From contig DAHWHV010000057.1 of the NCBI GenBank assembly GCA_027335545.1, positions 1-25,949 of the forward strand: a stretch of DNA of 25,949 bases, written 5' to 3'. Shown here in pieces: positions 8,152-16,368 of the stretch. The stretch is from Clostridia bacterium (GTDB lineage: Bacteria > Bacillota_E > RBS10-35 > JAJYVN01). Both the position numbers and the translations under genes were made by a program. Position 1 is the stretch's first letter; the number at the start of each line of letters is the position of its first letter. The notes under the pieces were generated by a model. The model did not search any database. It was not told the DNA's origin and saw only the letters and a list, made by a program, of their open reading frames with translations.

Positions 8152-9042
8152 ATGGCGGACGCACAGCCCCGCATCGGCCGCTGGCGGGACGCGACGGCCC
8201 TGCTGGCGGACCCGCCCGCGCTACGGGCACGGGCCGCGGAGGACGGTTACCTGCTGCTGCGGGGGCTCCTCCCGCCCAATGTGGTCCTGGAGGTGCGGGG
8301 CGGCCTCCTGGCGCTCTGCCAGGAGGCCGGTTGGGTCACCCCCGAGGGCCGCTGGACGGGCGCGGGGCCGTTCATCGAAGGGCAGCCGGAGTTCATGGCC
8401 GTCTACGACCGCATCCAGCGCCTGCAGGCCTTCCACCGCCTGGCTCGCACCCCGCGCCTGCTGGCGCTGTACGAGGCGCTCTTCGCGCGGCCCGTCCTGG
8501 CCCACCCGCGCAACATCGCCCGCGTGATGTTCCCCCGCAACAACGCCCACGCCACCCCGGCGCACCAGGACGCCCTGCACATCCGGGGCACCGCCCAGAC
8601 CTGGACCGCATGGCTGCCGCTGGGGGACTGCCCCGCCGACCTGGGCGGCATCGCGCTCATGCCCGGCTCGCAGCGCGAGGCCCTGCTGCCCACTCACCCC
8701 GCGGCCGGCGCCGGGGGCCGCGCCGTGGCGGCCGCCGCGCTCCCCTACGGCTGGGTCGGCGGCGACCTGCACTCGGGCGACGTCCTCACCTTTCACAGCC
8801 ACACCGTGCACTGCGCCCTGCCCAACCGGACGCGCGGCCGGATGCGCCTCTCGGTGGATTACCGCTACCAGCCCGCCGACGAGCCGGTCGCGCCCGACTC
8901 CCTCCAGCCGCACTTCGGCCGCCTGACCTGGGAGGAGATCTACGCCGGGTGGCGCGAAGGCGCGGAGGACCGCCACTACTGGCGTCTGCTGCCGCTGCGC
9001 CTGGAGCCTGGAGCCGCGCCAAGCGCAACCCCGATGGCCTGA
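8152..9042 (+). CDS. Phytanoyl-CoA dioxygenase (PhyH) family protein
   Basis: A 296-residue Fe(II)/2-oxoglutarate-dependent dioxygenase of the double-stranded beta-helix fold. The iron-binding HxD is PAHQDALHI (His138, Asp140). The distal histidine is probably His220 in FHSHTVHCALPN, and the 2-oxoglutarate-binding arginine is probably Arg232 in RMRLSVDYRYQP. The N-terminal DGYLLLRGLLPP is the usual family opening. ATG at 8152 begins just before recognisable sequence; its ribosome-binding site (GGAGAA) is modest. Bacterial members hydroxylate varied small molecules and this substrate cannot be named. It has no overlap with neighbouring genes and a 560-bp spacer follows. Confidence 0.87.
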   Translation: MADAQPRIGRWRDATALLADPPALRARAAEDGYLLLRGLLPPNVVLEVRGGLLALCQEAGWVTPEGRWTGAGPFIEGQPEFMAVYDRIQRLQAFHRLARTPRLLALYEALFARPVLAHPRNIARVMFPRNNAHATPAHQDALHIRGTAQTWTAWLPLGDCPADLGGIALMPGSQREALLPTHPAAGAGGRAVAAAALPYGWVGGDLHSGDVLTFHSHTVHCALPNRTRGRMRLSVDYRYQPADEPVAPDSLQPHFGRLTWEEIYAGWREGAEDRHYWRLLPLRLEPGAAPSATPMA

Positions 9043-9138
9043 GGCCCTGGAGCCGACCCGCGGCGCGGGCTCGGGGGCCGCGCCCCTTCCCGCGCCGTGG
9101 GGCTCGCGACCCGTTGGCCCCGGCTCCTTGTCCTAGCC

Positions 9139-9236
9139 CCTTTTCCCCGTCCCCTCCCTTCCCCGTCCCTCCCTATCCCCGCCCCTCCCTTCCCCGTCCC
9201 TCCCTATCCCTGCCCCTCCCGATCCCTCCCCTGCTC
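9139..9236 (-). repeat. C-rich tandem tract; potential G-quadruplex array on the minus strand
   Basis: A near-pure pyrimidine tract on the plus strand contains a 31-bp unit repeated from 9156 and again from 9187, flanked by partial units. On the minus strand this gives many GGG and GGGG runs separated by loops of one to a few bases, the arrangement that folds into G-quadruplexes. It could also form triplex DNA. Confidence 0.75.
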
Positions 9237-9267
9237 GGGCCAGGGGGGTGCCGACCCAGGGCCGGCG

Positions 9268-9530
9268 CCCAGGGTGAAGTCCTTCTCCGTGAAGTGCTTG
9301 GGCCACAACTGTCTCCCGCCGCGGGTTCAAGGCGCGGCGTACGTCGGCGACGCACCGGGTGGCCACGGGTGGATCGGGGCGGCCGCTCCCCCGCGGCCCT
9401 TCTGCCGCAAGCCCCAACTGGCCGAGGGCGGACCGCGGACGCGGCGACCACACTGCGCCCTGTGGGCCTTCTGGCCGAAGGGCCCCCTCCGCAAGGACGC
9501 CACCCAGGGCCCGCGCCCACCCCCGCAGGA
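9268..9530 (+). repeat. Dispersed repeat, copy A
   Basis: About 263 bp matching, on the opposite strand, the segment at 16369-16631. Shared blocks include GCGGCGTACGTsGGCGAyGC, GGTGGCCACGG, CCCTTCTGCC-CAA, TCTGGCCGAAGGGCCCC and CCCCGCAGGA, in the same order and nearly the same spacing. One frame is open through both copies and gives the shared peptides AAYVGDA, PFC and WPKGP. It fills most of the spacer before oxidoreductase 2. Confidence 0.8.
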
Positions 9531-9605
9531 ATGGGCCGCCCACGCACGAAGGGGAGCGGGGTGCAGCGGCGCCGGGCACGGGGCCGCGGAGTGGGGGAGG
9601 ACCGA

Positions 9606-10694
9606 GTGTTGGGCAAGTTGCGTGTCGGTTTCATCGGCACCGGGCGCAAGCCGGTGCGGGCGGGCCCGCAGGGGTACGGCATGGCCCACCAGCACGCCGC
9701 GGCGTACAAGTCGCTGGCGGAGGAGTGCGAGATCGTCGCCTGCGCCGACATCTCCGCGGAGAACGCGCAGGCCTTCGCCGAGATGTGGGACGTGCCGCCC
9801 AGCGGCGTCTTCACCTCCGTCTCGGAGATGCTGCGGACGGTTCCGCTGGATGTCGTCAGCGTGGCGGTCTGGCCCCACCTGCATGCCCCGCTGGTCATCG
9901 AGGCCGCCTGCGCCGGGGTGCGCGGCATCCACTGCGAGAAGCCCATGGCCGACACCTGGGGCGCCTGCCGCCTGATGGCCCAGGAGTGCGAGCGGCGCGG
10001 CGTGCGCCTGACCTTCAACCACCAGCGTCGCTTCGGCCGCCCCTTCCGCGGGGCCAAGCAGCTCCTGGACGAGGGGGTCGTCGGCCAGGCGGCGCGGGTC
10101 GAGTTCGGGGCCGGTGACCTCTACGACTACGGATCGCACAACTTCGACATGTCGGCCTACTTCGTCGGTGAGCGGCCGGCCCGCTGGGTGATGGCGCAGA
10201 TCGACTACCGCACGGAGAACCTCGTGTTCGGCGCCCACAACGAGAACGCCGCCCACGCCGTCTGGCAGTATGACAACGGCGTCTTCGGCACGGCGGCGAC
10301 CGGGGTGGTGGCCGGGTCGGTTGGCTGCCACAACCGCATCGTCGGCACCGAGGGGGAGATCGAGATCGGCCGCCGGGGCGAGGGGGTGCCCGTCCTCCGC
10401 TACCGCCGCTACGAGGGCGGCGGCTGGCAGGCCGTGGATTGCGGCAACGAGGGGCTGCACGGCCCCGGCTACATCGAGCGCGCCCTGGCCGACGTGCTGC
10501 GGGCGGTGCGCACGGGCGGGGAGTCCGAGCTCTGCGCCCGCAACGCCCTCAACGGCACGGAGGTCATCTTCGGCTGCTGGGAGTCCGTCCGGCGGCGCGG
10601 GCGCGTGGACCTGCCCCTGACGATCACCGACAACCCGCTCCACGCCATGGTCGCCGCCGGGCAGTTGACCCCCGCGCCCAAGCCGCGGCCCTGA
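9606..10694 (+). CDS. Gfo/Idh/MocA family oxidoreductase 2
   Basis: A 362-residue cytoplasmic protein. The N-terminal Rossmann fold starts LRVGFIGTGRKPVRAG, followed by GMAHQHAAAYK, where the family usually has G..H...y. The HCEKPMA segment holds the classical EKP motif with the catalytic-domain lysine. NHQRRFGRPFRGAKQLL matches the family's N-H-R-R-x-x-P segment, and the C-terminal domain contains YDYGSHNFDM with the expected His and Asp. GTG at 9606 or TTG at 9609 is the likely start, just after GGGGGAGG (9593-9600). The frame is open far upstream but that part is spacer and repeat. Sulfatase 2 follows 112 bp later in the same direction, so the two may act in one catabolic route, for example oxidising a sugar freed by desulfation; that is inference. 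Confidence 0.88.
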   Translation: MLGKLRVGFIGTGRKPVRAGPQGYGMAHQHAAAYKSLAEECEIVACADISAENAQAFAEMWDVPPSGVFTSVSEMLRTVPLDVVSVAVWPHLHAPLVIEAACAGVRGIHCEKPMADTWGACRLMAQECERRGVRLTFNHQRRFGRPFRGAKQLLDEGVVGQAARVEFGAGDLYDYGSHNFDMSAYFVGERPARWVMAQIDYRTENLVFGAHNENAAHAVWQYDNGVFGTAATGVVAGSVGCHNRIVGTEGEIEIGRRGEGVPVLRYRRYEGGGWQAVDCGNEGLHGPGYIERALADVLRAVRTGGESELCARNALNGTEVIFGCWESVRRRGRVDLPLTITDNPLHAMVAAGQLTPAPKPRP

Positions 10695-10737
10695 ACCGGC
10701 GCCCCGGGGGCCACGGGTGGACCCGCCCGGGGCCGGT

Positions 10738-10770
10738 GGCCCGCCGCCCCGCGCGCGGGCGCGGCGGGCC
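10738..10770 (+). terminator. Long GC hairpin between oxidoreductase 2 and sulfatase 2
   Basis: The arms GGCCCGCCGC (10738-10747) and GCGGCGGGCC (10761-10770) enclose CCCGCGCGCGGG, which is itself palindromic, leaving one unpaired base. There is no T-tract. It may terminate, attenuate, or protect the upstream mRNA. Confidence 0.5.
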
Positions 10771-10806
10771 GTCCCGCCCCGATTCGCGTGCCTGGGAGGT
10801 TGACGC

Positions 10807-12189
10807 ATGGCCGCAGCCGCCCCGAACATCGTCCTGATCCTGGCCGACGACATGGGCTACGGGGACTTCGGTATCTTCGGCGACGGGCGTCCGTGGACGC
10901 CCGTCCTGGACGGCCTGGTCGGGGAGGGGCTGTGCCTCACGCAGCACTACTCGGGGGCGCCGGTGTGCGCCCCGGCGCGGGCGGCGCTGCTCACGGGGCG
11001 CTACCCGCACCGCACCGGGGCGGTGGACACCCTGGAGGCCCGCGGCCTGGACCGGCTGGCCCTAGGCGAGCGGACGCTCGCCGACCGCCTGCGGGCCGCC
11101 GGCTACGCCACGGGCCTGGTGGGCAAGTGGCACCTGGGGGCCCTGGATCCCCGCTACCACCCCAACGCCCGTGGCTTCGACGAATTCGTCGGCTTCCGGG
11201 GTGGCTGGAGCGACTACTACCGCTGGCGGCTGGACCGCAACGGCTCCGTCCTGCCGGCCGACGGCCGCTACCTGACGGACGTGCTGACCGAGGAGGCCGT
11301 GGGCTTCATCGGGCGCCACCGGGCCCGCCCCTTCTTCCTGCACGTCGCATACAATGCACCCCACTTCCCCTTCCAGGCCCCGGAGGAGGACGTGCGGCCC
11401 TTCCTGGGGCGCTGCAACCGCGGTCTGGCCATCCTCTACGCGATGCTGCGGCGCATGGACGAGGGGGTCGGGCGCATCCTGGAGGCCCTGGACGGCCATG
11501 GCCTGCGGGAGAACACGCTGGTGCTCTTCACCAGCGACAACGGCCCGCAACTCGGCGGTGAGGGGGAGATGTCCACCCGGCGCTTCAACGGCTGGCTCAA
11601 CGGCCAGAAGGGGACGGTCTTCGAGGGCGGCATCCGCGTGCCCGCCGTCGTGCGCTGGCCGGCGGGGCTGCCCGGCGCTGGCCGCCGCGGCCACGGGTTC
11701 GTGCACTTCGCCGACTGGGTCCCCACCCTGCTGGCGGCCGCGGGCGTCCCGGCCGAGGGCGGGCCGCCCCTGGATGGCCGCAGCGCCCTGCCGCTGCTGC
11801 GCGGGGAGGCGGCGCGGGTCGACCCGCTCCGCTTCTGGCAGTGGAACCGCTACACCCCGGTGCCGACCTGCAACGCGGCGGTGCGCTCCGGGCCCTGGAA
11901 GCTGGTCCGGCCGGCCATCCGCGAGGCCATGCGGCTGGCGCCGGAGGACGGGGCCATGGACCGCCGCCTGAAGGAGGAACCGGAGGCGTTCGCGGACATC
12001 TGCCGGAACCCCGAACCGGTGCGCGAACTCCCGGCCCCGCCGCCCCCCCTGCTCTTCCACCTGGACACCGACCCCTATGAGCAGCGGGATGTGGCGGCCC
12101 TGGAGCCGGAACGCGTGGCCCGGTTGACGGCGCAACTGGAGGACTGGTTCGCCGAGGTGGACCGCGAGCGCCGCGCCATCCGGGACTGA
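10807..12189 (+). CDS. Type I sulfatase (arylsulfatase A-like)
   Basis: A 460-residue member of the formylglycine sulfatases. Motifs: NIVLILADDMGYGDFG (metal-binding Asp14-Asp15), the maturation site CAPARAALLTGRYP with Cys54 and Arg58, GKWHLG, HVAYNAPHFPF, and TSDNGPQ for the second metal pair. KGTVFEGGIRVPAVVRWPAG is the conserved substrate-side segment. CAPAR has Ala in place of the more common Ser but still fits the CxPxR rule for formylglycine formation. ATG at 10807 has GGGAGGT eight bases upstream. The C-terminal part (LLFHLDTDPYEQRDVAA) is the usual sulfatase ending with LY.L..DP.E. No signal peptide is evident, so it may be cytoplasmic. It lies downstream of oxidoreductase 2. Confidence 0.93.
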   Translation: MAAAAPNIVLILADDMGYGDFGIFGDGRPWTPVLDGLVGEGLCLTQHYSGAPVCAPARAALLTGRYPHRTGAVDTLEARGLDRLALGERTLADRLRAAGYATGLVGKWHLGALDPRYHPNARGFDEFVGFRGGWSDYYRWRLDRNGSVLPADGRYLTDVLTEEAVGFIGRHRARPFFLHVAYNAPHFPFQAPEEDVRPFLGRCNRGLAILYAMLRRMDEGVGRILEALDGHGLRENTLVLFTSDNGPQLGGEGEMSTRRFNGWLNGQKGTVFEGGIRVPAVVRWPAGLPGAGRRGHGFVHFADWVPTLLAAAGVPAEGGPPLDGRSALPLLRGEAARVDPLRFWQWNRYTPVPTCNAAVRSGPWKLVRPAIREAMRLAPEDGAMDRRLKEEPEAFADICRNPEPVRELPAPPPPLLFHLDTDPYEQRDVAALEPERVARLTAQLEDWFAEVDRERRAIRD

Positions 12190-12421
12190 GTCCCCCGGCC
12201 GGGAGCGGCGTCGGGGCGCCGTTGGGGCGGAGGTCGGGGCAGCCCCGCCCGTGGTCGGTGGTGCCGAGCGGGGGGACCGCACGGGCTCTGCTCGCGCTGG
12301 GGCGGCAGGGCGGGCGCCTCAGCGCCGGTGGTCGACTCCATTCGCCCGGGTCGCCCGGGTGTGCGGCGGCGACCGTCCGGCGTCGGTGCACCCCACAGCC
12401 AAAGGAGAGGGGGGAGGGGCG

Positions 12422-13216
12422 GTGGGGGCCGTCGCCCTGGCCACGCGGGCCTGGCGCAGCGAGTGCGCGGGCTGGCTCGCCCTGGGCGCGGCCGCCGGGC
12501 CGCAGCCCCTCTTTGTGCTGGAGCGGCGCCCGCCCGCCCTGGTCTGCGCCTGGTGGCGCGGCGACCCGGGGCGCATGGAGAACAACCTCTTGGTGGAGAA
12601 CCCCGCCGCGGACCCGGTCGCCGGCCTGGCGGACGTGGCCCCGACCCTGGCCGCCTCCGCTTGCGGCACGGACCTGCGCCTGCCGCCGGGTCCCCAGGCC
12701 GAGGCCTGGGTCGCGGCCGCCAGGGGGTATGGCTTCGCGGAGCGCGGGAGCGACGTGCTGATGGTCTGTGGTCTCGGCGGTCTGCGCGCCGGCCCGGCCA
12801 CCGCCCCGGGCCTGGCCGTGGGGCGCTGCCCCGACCCCGAGACCCACGAGCAGGCGGTCGGGGTGATCCGCCGCGTCTACGGGGATTCCGGGGGGGTCGC
12901 AGCCTTCTTCAACCCCCGCGGGTTGGTGGACACCTACCTCGCCCGCTGGCACGGACACCCCGCGGCCGCAGCGAGCCTGTGGTGCCTCGCCGACGTCGCG
13001 GGCGTCTTCAGCGTGGCGACGCTGCCGGAGTACCGCCACCGGGGCCTGGCCCGGGCCGTGGTCGATGTGATGCTGCGCGACGCCGCCGCGCGTGACTTCG
13101 GTCTCGCGGCGCTGCGCACGGCGGACCGCCTGGTGCCGCTGTATGCCCGCCACGGCTTCGTCGTCGCGGGCCGCATCCGCCGCCTCCACCGCTCGACCCT
13201 GGCGCCGCACGCCTGA
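12422..13216 (+). CDS. GNAT family N-acetyltransferase
   Basis: About 264 residues. The C-terminal half holds the acetyl-CoA-binding core: GVFSVATLPEYRHRGLARAV is the beta4-motif A segment with the Q/R-x-x-G-x-G/A-like loop RHRGLA, followed by AALRTADRLVPLYARHGFV, the typical 'A......YEk.GF' ending. The N-terminal half, with ENNLLVENPAAD, resembles a second, degenerate GNAT fold, as in tandem-GNAT proteins of this length. GTG at 12422 is chosen because it follows a purine-rich GGAGAGGGGGGAGGGG. The open frame upstream to 12251 is not protein-like. The acceptor substrate is unknown. Confidence 0.82.
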   Translation: MGAVALATRAWRSECAGWLALGAAAGPQPLFVLERRPPALVCAWWRGDPGRMENNLLVENPAADPVAGLADVAPTLAASACGTDLRLPPGPQAEAWVAAARGYGFAERGSDVLMVCGLGGLRAGPATAPGLAVGRCPDPETHEQAVGVIRRVYGDSGGVAAFFNPRGLVDTYLARWHGHPAAAASLWCLADVAGVFSVATLPEYRHRGLARAVVDVMLRDAAARDFGLAALRTADRLVPLYARHGFVVAGRIRRLHRSTLAPHA

Positions 13217-13349
13217 CCGCGGGGCACCGGCCCGTCCGCCGTGGTCCCGTCGGTACCCGCGGCGCGTACTCTGTCCCGATCGGGCCGCCACCCCGGGGGG
13301 GCCAGGCGGGCGCGGCGGGGCTGGGGCGGAGGCGGGGGGGGCGGTGGCG

Positions 13350-14255
13350 ATGGGTTGGGGTTGGGGGTTGGCCCTGAGCGGGGGGGGCCTGATGGGGGCA
13401 GCCCACCTGGGAGTCCTGCAGGCCTTCGGGGAGTGGGGCCTGGTGCCCGATGTCTGGTCGGGCGCCTCCGCCGGCGGCCTGGTGGCGGGCGTGCTTGCGG
13501 CGGGCGGCACGCTGCCGGCCCTGCTGGCCTACGGCGCGGAGGTGGGGCGCCGGCCGCTGGCGTACCTGCGCCCCCGCGCCGTGTCCCTGGCCGCGGAACT
13601 CCTGCCGCACGACCCGCTGCCCCCCGCGGACAGCCTCTTCGACTCGCGGCCCTTTGTGGAGGGCCTGGTGTGCCTCTGCCCCGCGCCGCAGGCGATCACC
13701 CAGTGGCGCCAACCGACCGCCCTGACCGCCGTGGACCTGGCGGCGCTGCGGCCCGTCGCCTTCGTGCGCGGCCCGGACGGCGCGTGGCTGCCGCCGCGCG
13801 GTCATTGGCGCATCGTGGGCTCCTGTGACCTGGGGTTGGCCCTGGGGGCGACGATGGCCATGCCCGGCGTCTTCAGCCCCCAACGCGCCTCCCCGGGCGG
13901 GGTCCCGGAGTTCTTGGTGGACGGCGGGGTCGGCGACGAGCTTCCGGTCGACTGGGCCGTCTCCCTGGGGGCGGACCGCGTCATCGCCGTGGATGTGGCC
14001 CGCGCCGCCCCCGGCCTACCGCCGCGCGTGGGCCTCTCCTGGGTGCTCGGCCGTTCGACCGACTACATCACCGCCGCCGTGTCCCGCCTGCGGCGCCCGC
14101 CACGGGTGCCGGTGCTCACGCTGGCACCGGAGACCGCCGGCGTCCCGCCCTGGGACTTCTCCCAGTTCGGACGCCTGGTGGGGATCGGCTACGCCGCCGC
14201 CCTGGCCTGCCGCGACGAGGTGTTGGAGTTCCTGGCTGACGGGGCCGCGAGGTGA
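13350..14255 (+). CDS. Patatin-like phospholipase (RssA/YchK type)
   Basis: A 301-residue serine lipid hydrolase. The oxyanion-hole motif GGGLMGAAHLGVL (11-23) follows directly after the N-terminal LALS. The nucleophile elbow is GASAG with Ser40, and the catalytic Asp191 is in FLVDGGVGDELPV, completing the Ser-Asp dyad. AMPGVFSPQ is the usual segment before the DGG. The C-terminal region is compact as in bacterial single-domain patatins. ATG at 13350 is chosen because the protein-like sequence starts there; GTG at 13344 in the same frame is an alternative. Substrate preference (phospholipid or neutral lipid) cannot be inferred. Confidence 0.9.
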   Translation: MGWGWGLALSGGGLMGAAHLGVLQAFGEWGLVPDVWSGASAGGLVAGVLAAGGTLPALLAYGAEVGRRPLAYLRPRAVSLAAELLPHDPLPPADSLFDSRPFVEGLVCLCPAPQAITQWRQPTALTAVDLAALRPVAFVRGPDGAWLPPRGHWRIVGSCDLGLALGATMAMPGVFSPQRASPGGVPEFLVDGGVGDELPVDWAVSLGADRVIAVDVARAAPGLPPRVGLSWVLGRSTDYITAAVSRLRRPPRVPVLTLAPETAGVPPWDFSQFGRLVGIGYAAALACRDEVLEFLADGAAR

Positions 14256-14471
14256 TGGGCGGGCGCCGGGGCAGGGGGCCGCCGATGCGGCCGGACCGGG
14301 GGCGTCGGGGGCGGCCCCCGCCCGCCCGGTGGTGGCAGGGGATCCGGCCCCCGGGCGGAAGCGCTGCGTGGCTTGACGGGTGCGTCGGCCGCCGAGGTGG
14401 CGCGAGTCCGCCGCCGCGGTGTCGGCCGGGGTCGCCTGCGGTCGCGTGAGCGTGGAGGGGGGGCGGATGTC
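14256..14471. other. Short spacer with nothing firm
   Basis: No gene is supported. TTGACG at 14373-14378 resembles a -35 box for the dehydrogenase gene, but there is no acceptable -10 box 16-18 bases later. Short GC inverted repeats are present, as throughout the window. Confidence 0.3.
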
Positions 14472-15482
14472 GTGCGCGCTCTGGTGTGGACGGGCCCCCG
14501 GGCCCTGTCCCTGCAGGAGGTCCCCGCACCCCGCCCCGGTCCGGGCGAGGCCCTGCTCCGCCCGCTGGCCGTGGGCATCTGCGGTTCGGAGCTCTCCGGC
14601 TACCTGGGGGAGAACAGCCTGCGGCGTCCACCCCTGATCATGGGCCATGAGTTCTGCGCAGTGGTGGAGGAGGCGCCGTCGGGCAGCCCGTACGGGCCCG
14701 GCAGCCGCGTCGTCGTCAACCCCCTGCTCAGCTGCGGCGTGTGCGCGCTCTGCCGGCGCGGCGCGCGCAACCTGTGCCCGGAGCGGCGCATCATCGGGGC
14801 CGCGCGCCCGGGGGCCTTCGCCACGCTCCTGGCCGTGCCCGTCAGCGCCTGCCACCCGGCGCCGTCGGCCGTGGAGCCGCGCCTGGCCGCCATGGCCGAG
14901 CCCCTGGCCTGCGCGCTGCGGGCGGTCGAGCAGGCCGGGACCGGTCCGGGGGAGGGAGTCCTGATCCTGGGGGCCGGGGCGATCGGCCTGCTGACGCTGG
15001 CCGTCCTCCGCCACGCGGGGGCCGGGGCCGTCTGGGTCTCAGATCCCAACCCCCACCGCCTGGAGACGGCCCGGGCCTGGGGGGGCATTCCCCTGCCGGG
15101 CCCCGAGCCGGAGCTGCGGGCCGAGCTGGGGCGGCGCACGGGCGGGTTGGGGCCGGATGTGGCGGTGGACGCGGTCGGCCTGACCGCGACGCGGCGGCTG
15201 GCCCTGCGCGCCGTTCGCCCCGGGGGGCGCGTGGTCTTCGTCGGCCTGCACGAGCCCGAGTCCATGCTCCCGGTCAACGAGATCGTGCGCGGCGAGACCG
15301 CGGTCGCCGGTTGCTTCTGCTACCGGGACGACACCTTCCGCCGTGCCCTGACGCTGCTGCAGGAGGGCTTGCTGCCGGAGGGGGCCTGGCAGCGGGAAGG
15401 CCCCCTGGAGGACGGCCCCGCCGCCTTCGAGGAGCTGCTGGCGGGGGGCGCCGCGCCCTCCAAGGTCGTGCTGCGGCCCTGA
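14472..15482 (+). CDS. Zinc-dependent alcohol/polyol dehydrogenase (MDR superfamily)
   Basis: A 336-residue NAD(P)-dependent medium-chain dehydrogenase of the sorbitol/threonine type. Catalytic zinc: Cys37 in GICGSE and His59-Glu60 in GHEF. Structural zinc: four cysteines (88, 91, 94, 102) in CGVCALCRRGARNLC. The nucleotide-binding motif is GAGAIG (167-172), followed by VWVSDPNPHRLETA, whose Asp at the end of beta2 suggests NAD rather than NADP. VDAVG and GGRVVFVGL are the usual later motifs. GTG at 14472 is chosen for VRALVWTGP, with GGAGGGGGG upstream; the ORF opens earlier at 14373. It converges on the TIM-barrel isomerase gene, and both would suit sugar or polyol interconversion. Confidence 0.9.
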   Translation: MRALVWTGPRALSLQEVPAPRPGPGEALLRPLAVGICGSELSGYLGENSLRRPPLIMGHEFCAVVEEAPSGSPYGPGSRVVVNPLLSCGVCALCRRGARNLCPERRIIGAARPGAFATLLAVPVSACHPAPSAVEPRLAAMAEPLACALRAVEQAGTGPGEGVLILGAGAIGLLTLAVLRHAGAGAVWVSDPNPHRLETARAWGGIPLPGPEPELRAELGRRTGGLGPDVAVDAVGLTATRRLALRAVRPGGRVVFVGLHEPESMLPVNEIVRGETAVAGCFCYRDDTFRRALTLLQEGLLPEGAWQREGPLEDGPAAFEELLAGGAAPSKVVLRP

Positions 15483-15485
15483 GCG

Positions 15486-15505
15486 GGCCCCGAGTAGCCG
15501 GGGCC
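15486..15505. terminator. Bidirectional hairpin between dehydrogenase and isomerase genes
   Basis: GGCCCCG (15486-15492) and CGGGGCC (15499-15505) pair around the loop AGTAGC. It sits in the 29-bp gap between two convergent genes and could end both transcripts. Confidence 0.5.
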
Positions 15506-15511
15506 GCGCAC

Positions 15512-16312
15512 CTACCCCGCGGCCAGGTCCTCCGCCGCCAGCACGCGGCGCAGGGCGGCCACGGCCCGGCCCATGCGGTCCTCCCCCTTGAGGTGGGGTT
15601 CCAGGGAGAGGAACCCCTCGTAACCGGAGGCGGCCAGGGTGCGCAGGAATTCGGGCAGGCGCCCGTCCCCCTCGCCGGCCGGCGTCACCTCGCCTGTGGC
15701 CTTGCGGGCGTCCTTGATGTGGACGTAGGCCACATGCGCCCGGAGGAGTTCCCAGGCGTCGGGGTAGGGCTGCACGCCGCACTGCAGGAAGTTGGCGGGG
15801 TCGAAGAGCAGGCGCACGTGCTCGGAGGCCGTGGCCGCCACGACGTCCAGGCAGCGTTCCGGCGTGTCGCCGTAGATGCCGCGCTCGTTCTCCACCAGCA
15901 GGCGCACGCTCGCGCGCCCCGCCTCGGCGGCGAACCAGGCGAACTCGCGCAGGACCGTGTCGCGGTGGCTCGCCCAACTCCCCGGCGGCATGTGGAAGGT
16001 GAAGATGCGCACGTTGGCGGTCCCCAGGCGCCGGGCCACCTCCAGGGCGCGGGAGAAGCGGCCGCGGTGGGCCTGCAGGTCCGAGTCGATCCGGACCTTG
16101 CCGAGCGGCGAGGCGTAGGCGCTGACGGTCAGGCCGGAGGCCGCCACGGCCTCGGCCGTGGCCTCCAGCGCGTCCGGCGCGGCATCGACCAGGATCTGGC
16201 CGCCGGCGGCGCGGACCTCGATGTGGCGCAGGCCCAGGGCCCGCAGGGCCGCGCACTGCGCGGGCACGGGGCCGGCCGCCTCGTCCCCCAAGGCGGAGAG
16301 GTGGAACGCCAA
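15512..16312 (-). CDS. Sugar phosphate isomerase/epimerase (xylose isomerase-like TIM barrel)
   Basis: About 266 residues, typical for the AP-endonuclease-2/xylose-isomerase-like fold. Visible barrel strands and metal-site residues include HIEVRAAGG, TVSAYASPLG, NVRIFTFHMPPG, RLLVENERGIYGDT (metal-ligand Glu), VRLLFDPANFLQCG (Asp), YVHIKDARK (His and Asp), and GFLSLEPHLKG (final Glu). This matches the E-D-H-E metal set of the family. No ATG or GTG suits the N-terminus; TTG at 16312 (LAFHLSALG) with GGGGGG just upstream is the best start. The ATG at 16326 is in another frame. Members often work with Gfo/Idh/MocA dehydrogenases on inositol or keto-sugars, and two such genes are in the window, though not adjacent. 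Confidence 0.85.
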   Translation of the reverse strand: MAFHLSALGDEAAGPVPAQCAALRALGLRHIEVRAAGGQILVDAAPDALEATAEAVAASGLTVSAYASPLGKVRIDSDLQAHRGRFSRALEVARRLGTANVRIFTFHMPPGSWASHRDTVLREFAWFAAEAGRASVRLLVENERGIYGDTPERCLDVVAATASEHVRLLFDPANFLQCGVQPYPDAWELLRAHVAYVHIKDARKATGEVTPAGEGDGRLPEFLRTLAASGYEGFLSLEPHLKGEDRMGRAVAALRRVLAAEDLAAG

Positions 16313-16368
16313 CTGCAGCCCCCCATTGCCGGATCGTTCCCGGGGGGCTTCGGGCCCGCGGCCGGGGC

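Noticed and set aside
5504..8527. A 1007-residue open frame on the plus strand
   Set aside because: It runs through the aspartase-like and MscS genes in another frame, is Arg/Pro/Gly-rich with no motif, and is open only because of the high GC.
13217..13349. Promoter for the patatin-like gene
   Set aside because: TACTCT occurs in the spacer, but no -35 box at proper distance was found and the evidence is too thin.
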